In this document: one piece after another, positions 57,920-64,000 of the stretch | How positions within the stretch are numbered: position 1 is the first letter of the stretch | How the letters are laid out: each line of letters opens with the position of its first letter | Assembly: GCA_002224055.1 (NCBI GenBank) | Contig: AZLU01000134.1 | Span: forward strand, 49,688-113,687 | DNA: 64,000 nt | Direction of reading: 5' to 3' | Source: Pezizomycotina sp. ARF18 | Lineage: Eukaryota; Ascomycota | Made by a program: the position numbers and the translations under genes | Notes under the pieces: model-generated | Database searches by the model: none | What the model saw: the letters and a program-made list of their open reading frames with translations, nothing else | Told to the model about the DNA's origin: nothing

Positions 57920-60870
57920 TCATGTCTCCCACCAGTGGTCCTTGAATAGCTTGCCGTCGTCGTTGTGTGCAGCACCCCGGTCGTCCTTCCGAGGCGCTCC
58001 AGTGTAAGCCCACCTGCGCCTTCCCTCTCGGATCCACCAGCCGCCGGCAGCTTCGGCGTCATGCACCCAAGATTCTGCCTCTTCGCCCCACCTCTTCTTG
58101 ACGGCAGCCAAGGTCTCCGTTAATCCGTAAACCTCCAGAGCGTCCTTCTCATGGGATCCTCGTCGAGGTTCGTGATCCGATAAGGGGCCGATTCGCAGAC
58201 GGGCATGATGAGCCTGAAATGCGAGGTCGCAGAAGCGACAGAAAGGTGAGTGCCGCCGGGGTTGATCACACCGAAATTCCACTGCTGGCGTCCGTTCTTT
58301 TTTGGAACGAACGGGCGAATTAGCGATTGGCCCTCGTATTCGTTTGAGATATGGCGTGCGATGTAACGATCCTGCTCGTCAAGGAGTTCGTATTCACGAG
58401 GAGATCCAAGACGGTCGAAGAATGGAGATCGATGTGGCCGGGATATTGAGCTGTACGCGCGGAATTGCGGATGATGGAAAACCAGAGGGACTTTGAAATT
58501 GGTGATGTGACCGTTTTCGTAGCACGTGGTCTTTTTGTCGTCTTCGCGAAGGCAAATCCACTGAAGGAGAAACATTAGTTAGCATGTAATTGTACAATCA
58601 AAGCAAGATTCATGAGTCGGGTCCTTCTATACGTACTGGTCACCAACGGCCACGATCAAGTCTCGTCCCTCAATCCAGTCTCCTCGAGGAGCTCCAAATT
58701 TGGCCGAGCCAGTCATCGCAGTATCCGACGGTGTTTATGTACTTATTCATCGACTCGTGCTTCCATCCTCCATGAACTTTTTGGGTGGGCCCGAGCTCTG
58801 GGGAAGGGCCCACGGGTGGTGGGTCGAGCTGGTCAAATGACTGATGAACATACGCTTGTTCTTTTTTCCGCATTGAGAAGGATATCTTTGAGGTAGGGTT
58901 CAGAGTCGACTCCGGGTACCGAAGTAGTTAGATTCGGGCTCTGTCAGCTTGTGTGGCGCGCTAGGAGATTGCAAATCCTCCCGTGTAATCTTTCGAGAAA
59001 ACCCAATGTGCTGAAGGACCTCTTTTTGGCGATCAAACTTGGCGGTAACTGCCTGCAAGTAAATGGATTCCCAGGTCGAGATTTCCAATCCTCAGCGGCC
59101 CTTTGCTTCGATTCCTCTTCGTCCAGCTTGGCAGTCTTATGTTGTTGAGTAGGTTCAGGATTGTGGGAGACACGGTGGTAAATGGGGCTTTCAACTTCTT
59201 CCAAAAGTCGACGGCCAAAGGGGAAACTCCGCAGTGGCTTCCAGCAAGCTCTTCAAGGTGAAGGTTGCCGCCTGTGGTTGCACCCAAACGTTAATACGCC
59301 ATGGTTGCTGTTCCGGTCCTTCGCCGTCAACAGCTCTGCATTTTGGTAAGGCCGTTAAGGCGTTTGAGCTGAGCCTCGTCGTAGTCCTTGGAATCCTTGT
59401 GGCTTTCGATGATCATTTTCCATCAGGTGACTGTCGTTTTCAAGGGAAACATCTTGCGAGTAGACTCCAGCGAAAGCAAAATTACGTGCTTGATCTTGAC
59501 AGGCTTGTCCTTGTTGGAAAAGGCCTTGACGAGTTCGGGAAATATCGGAATCCATGTTGGAAGATACGGAGGGGATCGGTCACAGGATTATAAGACATTC
59601 TCCGAGGAGTCATCATCAGTAGAGCCGTCCACTCCGTTCCGATTTCGGAATCAGAGTCTTCAACCGATTTTTGGGCTGCGGCGCAGTCCTCCCGTACCAT
59701 TTTTCAAACCCTTTCAATTGGGTTTCCTGTGGAAGCCAGTCGGGGACCTGGCCGTTGTGCATTTTCCACAGAGCATATTCGTCAATCCCCGGCATCCAAC
59801 CGTACCGAACCCATCCGTGCCCGGCGTTTCCCAGAGGGTTCTGTTGATGAGCTCGGGAAATGGAAAGAAACCCATTGCTACCCAGCGTCGCAGAATCAGA
59901 TCTCTCCGGTGCAAAGACGTCCAGAAGCGTAAGGGAAGGGTATAGACATATGCTCGTACGGAGCAGGTTTGCGCACGCTGCGGAGGACGATGATAGTAAT
60001 AATAGGAAAGAGCAGCTTCACCCTCGAGACCCAGAGACTCCAGTTGAAACGCGAGCCACGGCGGCGGATCTGAGACTTGAGCATCCTAATCTCGTCCTCA
60101 GAGTCCTCGCTCTCTGATTCGAAGAAAATCTGGACTCCTCATCGTCTCCTTCGGTAAGACTCGGTTTCACCGAGGAGCGAAGGGGAAGAGGCTCGCAGTT
60201 CGATAAACTCCGTACCGGTTATGACAGTAGTAATTCTAAATCTGTGGTACAAGGAGGTTCCAGGCCGTAGCGAGCCAAATGCCAACCTTGTTGTACAGCC
60301 ACGGCGTTACAAAGGCAGCAAGACCGATCATAACGATGGAGGCGACAAAAATGCCTTGAAGCGGATAAAACAGCTTCGCAAAGCCATCGATATTCTGACC
60401 CACTCGCTTGGTCATGTTCCAATGGATCTCGCCACCAGTCTCGAGGTAGAATGCAAAGGAGGCAGCAGATGCGAATAGCGTAATGAAGCTATGACAATCA
60501 TTGAAGATTCGTTAGTATTCCTGTCAGTTTCCTCGTCCCAAGTCGCCGCAACACCATAAACCAGGGAAAAATCTGTGGGGGAAAAAGAGAGAGAGAGAGA
60601 GAGAGAGAGAGTATGGGACGGAGTATTTACGAGACAAGTCCGCCAACCGCCCAATATATCTTCCGCGCCGTTGATGCAATATTAATCTACCGAGTATTAT
60701 GACAAGGTAGTCTGGATAAGGAAGTCGGAAATATAGAATGTAGAGGAGTATGGGCAGGGACGTGACGTGCGTCCACAGGTGGAAGAGCTTGGCGCATACC
60801 GCAGAGACTACGAGAAGCGAGTATAAATACTGGCGTCAAATGCCCGCCGCAAAGTTGATTTAAACGCCAT
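57920..60870 (-). CDS. Membrane sulfatase-family (alkaline-phosphatase-like) protein
   Basis: Fungal membrane protein with N-terminal transmembrane helices and an extracytoplasmic alkaline-phosphatase-fold domain related to sulfatases and LTA synthases; substrate unknown. ATG 60870 (MAFKSTLRRAFDAS) leads, after one base change, to VVSAVCAKLFHLWTHVTSLP and further helices (ASAASFAFYLETGGEIHWN; GIFVASIVMIGLAAFVTPWL). Then KLLFPIITIIVLRSVRKPA. The domain shows GATTGG, TLKSLAGSHCGVSPLAVD (Thr nucleophile region, about 59190-59275), QHIGFSRKITREDLQS, MNKYINTVGYCDDWLGQI, and GDHGFAF formed across an intron near 58570-58640. Then TNFKVPLVFHHPQF, where a His is usual before Val-Pro but Lys is read here. 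The end has INPGGTHLSVASATSHFRLI and KDHWWET at TGA 57920-57922. Frame changes are frequent. Confidence 0.83.
60586..60611. repeat. (GA)n microsatellite in a sulfatase-gene intron
   Basis: About 13 AG/GA dinucleotides, which read as CT on the coding strand inside a probable intron between the N-terminal exons of the sulfatase-family gene. Confidence 0.85.
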
Positions 60871-63800
60871 ATTGGTCCCCTTTCTTTAGCATGTACGAGA
60901 TAATTCAGTGAAGGAATAGGGTAGCTCCTCCGAGTTATAAAAGAGAAAGCAAAACTTCGTGAAGGAATTGGCGGGCAAGTGCCACCGAGGGCGAAAAAAA
61001 TCGGCCCAGTTCTAGTTTTTCAGCGCCTTATATATTTTCTAAATTTTATTTATTTATTTTATTTTTATTTTTTTTTTTTTTTTCCTTTCGATAATTGAAA
61101 TATTTGCTGTTTTGTTTCTCTTATCCTCCCTGAGGCCTTTTAACCGAAAAACCAATAATAACCCCAAGCGGGCCTAGAACTTTTCTGGCAAAACACCCAA
61201 TTAAGGCGTAGCAGAAGTTAAAACCGGGGGTTGTTTAGACGTCTCTTTCTATAAACACATTTAACGTTGCCGGTGCGTGATTGCGGTCGCGTGTGGTTCG
61301 GAGTCGTCCGTTGTGCCGTATCAGAGGTCAAGTAAAGTATAAAATAATAATAAAACGTAAGTGATAAATAATAGTTCAACAATGAGCGAAACCAGTAAGG
61401 AATAAGAGCAAGGTGACGATGATAACAACTCGGTGGTATTTCAGAAATCTGAAGTGTAAAGGGTAGAGAGAGTACTGAGACAGCAGAAAGAATACCCTCG
61501 TGTTTATGCACTCCCTCCTACGCTCGTTCTTCAACGGCAAATACCAGGGAAGGGTACATAAACAATCGAAGGAAAAAGAACGAGGGATACTAATATAAAG
61601 AACAATAAATGGAAATTGTAGATAGACAGGTAAGTAATACAAGGGTTTGGTTCTCTTTTCTTTCTCCCTCTCTCTCTCTTTTTTTTTTTTTAAGGGATGG
61701 AATATATATATATAAGAAAATAAATATTATTTATTTTATTTAATTTTATTTTATTTTTTTTTTTTCATTTAATTTTATCTTATTTTTCGTCTCCAATGCA
61801 GAACGGGGGGAAGGAAAAAGCAATAACCTCCAAAAACTAACCAGGGCTCAATTATTATTATTATTATTATTGTATTTATTTATTCATTATTATTTATTTG
61901 AAAAAAAAGGTGGTGACAAGGCCCTCTCTCGAAAGTGAAAGGTGGTTTTGGAAATTCGAGAAAATAATAATAATATAAAATATAAATAAAAATAAGCAAA
62001 AATAATAAAGAAAAAGAGGGAGGAACAGAAGAAAATATTCAAGAAAAAGGAAAGAATACCTAGAGAGAGGCAAAAAGGAAAAGTCGCCAAGACACCTCTC
62101 TGTGAGGCTGAATTATTTTCAAGTATCTCTTTTATACAGGATGAAGACCAATATTTTTATCATGAGTAGAAAATCAGCCAGAAAACATGACTGAAGACGA
62201 ACGAAAACAGAAAGAGAACATAGCGGTAATAAGTTCTAATAGGCTTTTGTTCATTATTTCGAGATTTATAATTCTGCCTATATTCTCAAAGGGTGCGAAT
62301 GAGTGTTACACTCTGATCTGAGCCTGGGCAGGAGGTACTTGACTTATTTAATCTCAGGGGAAAGGAAAGACACCACAGGTAAAATCAAGCGAAATCCAGT
62401 CCTTTTTTTTTTTTTTTTTTTTAAGACGAAAAAAAAAAAGGAAAGAGTGAATAGACGAGCGGGTTTTTGTCCTTCGAGCTCATAAATTTTTTTATCATTA
62501 TCCCCTTCAAGATATTGGGCTTTCTTCACTCATATGTTTTCTCACGGGATCTTTCAACCCATTTTCAAGTCTGCAAAAGCGAGCAGCGGTATAAGAAAAC
62601 AAGGGCTGATGAGCTTCAGAGGTACCACATGATAGTATTCAGATGGTACTTTAACCGTTCAACGGAGTTCTGCGATTAAAATGGCAGTATTCTGCGGAGA
62701 GGATAAAAGGGTTAAAAGGCAGAAAAAGAAAAAAAAAGGGGAGAGAGAGAGGGCATCAAGCTTGAAGGGGTCACTAGTTTTGCCCATTGGAGGAATTAGA
62801 ACATCGTTAATCTGACAAGGATAATGAGCGAGCGGGCACTGGGCAGTGGGCACTGGCAACGAAAAGGTACCTGGCCTCAAGGTCAAGCGTGTGTATTTAT
62901 TTCAAGAACAGATATATATTTACCTAGCTGTTATACCTAACATTGGACAATCTCGAACTATACAGACAATTTGGAAAAAAACAAAATACAGCCAGCCGTA
63001 CATGCAGCATACATGAAAGTTGGAGGTATAACTGGAGCGTGTTTCCACTATGAATCGGGGGGAGCAACGTATCACGAAGCCAGAAGCCGACAAGTGCCAG
63101 CCCCCCCACCCCCTTTTTTCCGCCCACCGCCTGTGCTCATCTTGCCTAAAAACTCCGTAAAAGGAATCCGTGAACAAGAAGGCTGGGCAAAATCGATTGA
63201 AATCTGGAATTCGCAGACTTTATCAAGGTACCTACCCTGCCTACCTTCGCTCTTTTCTCAAATGGAATGTGGGGGAATGGAAAAGCTATAGGCTGATAAC
63301 CTTTGCCTTCTCATTAGTATATCACTTCCTAAACAGCCTTATTTTTAAAATAGCTCGATACCTTTTCATCTATAGAGCCAATTGTATATACCTTTTAGCG
63401 TCGTTTTTGCATATACAGAGGCTTATTTTCGCGATCAAGCCGCTCTTATCGCGTCACAAGTAAGACTTCTATTTTTTTTTTGAGTACCCCGCAACTAAAA
63501 CATCATCAGTACGTATACCACTGTATGTACATGGTATCTAGTATTGATGATCGTAATACTAAATACATAGAATGAAACAACGATTTTTTTTTTTCCAAGT
63601 ATGAGGAAAGTTTTTTCTTTCTTGACTTTTTTTTTTTTTTTTTCTCTTCCAGCTACTTTGCTGCTGTGCCAAGTTTCGTGACAATCCCGCGTATTTTAAT
63701 CTGAAAAGGAGGGACCCTTTCTTGGGGTGCACGTTTATTTAGGTCGCAGATCCCTTCAACTTTGTCATCCTCGACCCTTCATAGGACGATTTAGAGAGTT

Positions 63801-64000
63801 ACTTTGGAAGGAGTTTTTTTCCGTTTCCCGAAACAAGAACCGAAACTTTCCAGTCTCCAGTCAGGAATTTGGAATCGGTCACTTCCTGTTTATTTGTCTT
63901 CTGTTCGTTTTGGTTTTAGCCTAACTGGCGAAACGCGCTGTAGCAAGTCTCGAAGATCACGTTTTTTTTTTTTTTTTGACAATACTTTCCCCAATCTCAA
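60871..64000. other. Gene-free right end
   Basis: Upstream region of the sulfatase gene followed by spacer to the window edge. It contains AT-rich and T-rich tracts (61038-61083, 61678-61780), ATT repeats (61851-61871), T19 and A10 runs (62402-62440) and T-tracts at 63627-63643 and 63962-63977. Open frames are short, without motif or plausible splice structure. Nothing coding can be supported. Confidence 0.55.

Noticed and set aside
1585-60870. Programmed ribosomal frameshifting or mass pseudogenisation as explanation of the broken frames
   Set aside because: Breaks are scattered without a slippery sequence or fixed context, hit nearly all conserved genes including essential ones, and coexist with intact splice sites and few nonsense substitutions.
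1-64000. tRNA, rRNA or CRISPR loci
   Set aside because: No cloverleaf with a GTTCGAATCC-type arm, no rRNA signature and no regularly spaced repeats were found by eye.

Overview
The window is nuclear DNA of a filamentous ascomycete (Pezizomycotina). The evidence is short spliceosomal introns (about 50-120 nt, GT..AG) in nearly every gene, fungus-specific families (Cdc15/Imp2 F-BAR, Bro1, Erg28, Rrn11, secreted APP1/DUF2183, the membrane sulfatase family), pyrimidine-rich promoters and an AT-saturated inverted-repeat element that looks RIP-mutated. No bacterial, organellar or viral genes are seen. I could not place it to order or genus.

Layout, left to right: F-BAR/SH3 septation protein (1585-7421, +); an unrecognised polyQ-containing gene (about 8838-9636, -); a gene-poor 6.7-kb stretch with two noisy tandem duplications and some unrecognised coding-like sequence; GAL7 (16397-18094, +) converging on ERG28 (18326-18992, -); a Yip4/YIPF6-like Golgi protein (19450-20642, +) converging on a Nit-type nitrilase (20956-22455, -); BRO1 (24154-27441, +), divergent from the nitrilase; an unrecognised minus-strand gene end (about 28877-29395); an RRN11-like Pol I factor (30890-32727, +) converging on a kelch/transmembrane surface protein (33371-36038, -); a 623-bp degenerate TIR element (37148-37770); a long empty stretch; a Ser/Thr/Gly-rich GPI-type surface protein (about 42281-45407, +); a NUDIX hydrolase (47225-47841, +); a secreted APP1-like protein (50423-52610, +); an unrecognised gene (55240-56882, +); and a membrane sulfatase-family protein (57920-60870, -). 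The last 3 kb holds no gene I can support.

The dominant property of the window is that essentially every conserved gene is broken by many single-base insertions or deletions, while the protein sequence on either side of each break, the splice sites and the terminal exons stay well conserved. The near-identical tandem duplications at 10.3 kb and 15.6 kb also differ mostly by single-base indels. I read this as an unpolished long-read consensus, not as a field of pseudogenes. Each CDS below is therefore given as a gene span from start codon to stop codon, with the frame changing inside exons.

The genes are unrelated housekeeping and surface functions (septation, galactose and ergosterol metabolism, Golgi and endosome traffic, rRNA transcription, cell surface). 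I see no gene cluster and no convincing new multi-gene system. The features most worth a second look are the indel pattern, the RIP-like element, the long intronic T-tracts on the sense strand and the unrecognised genes.
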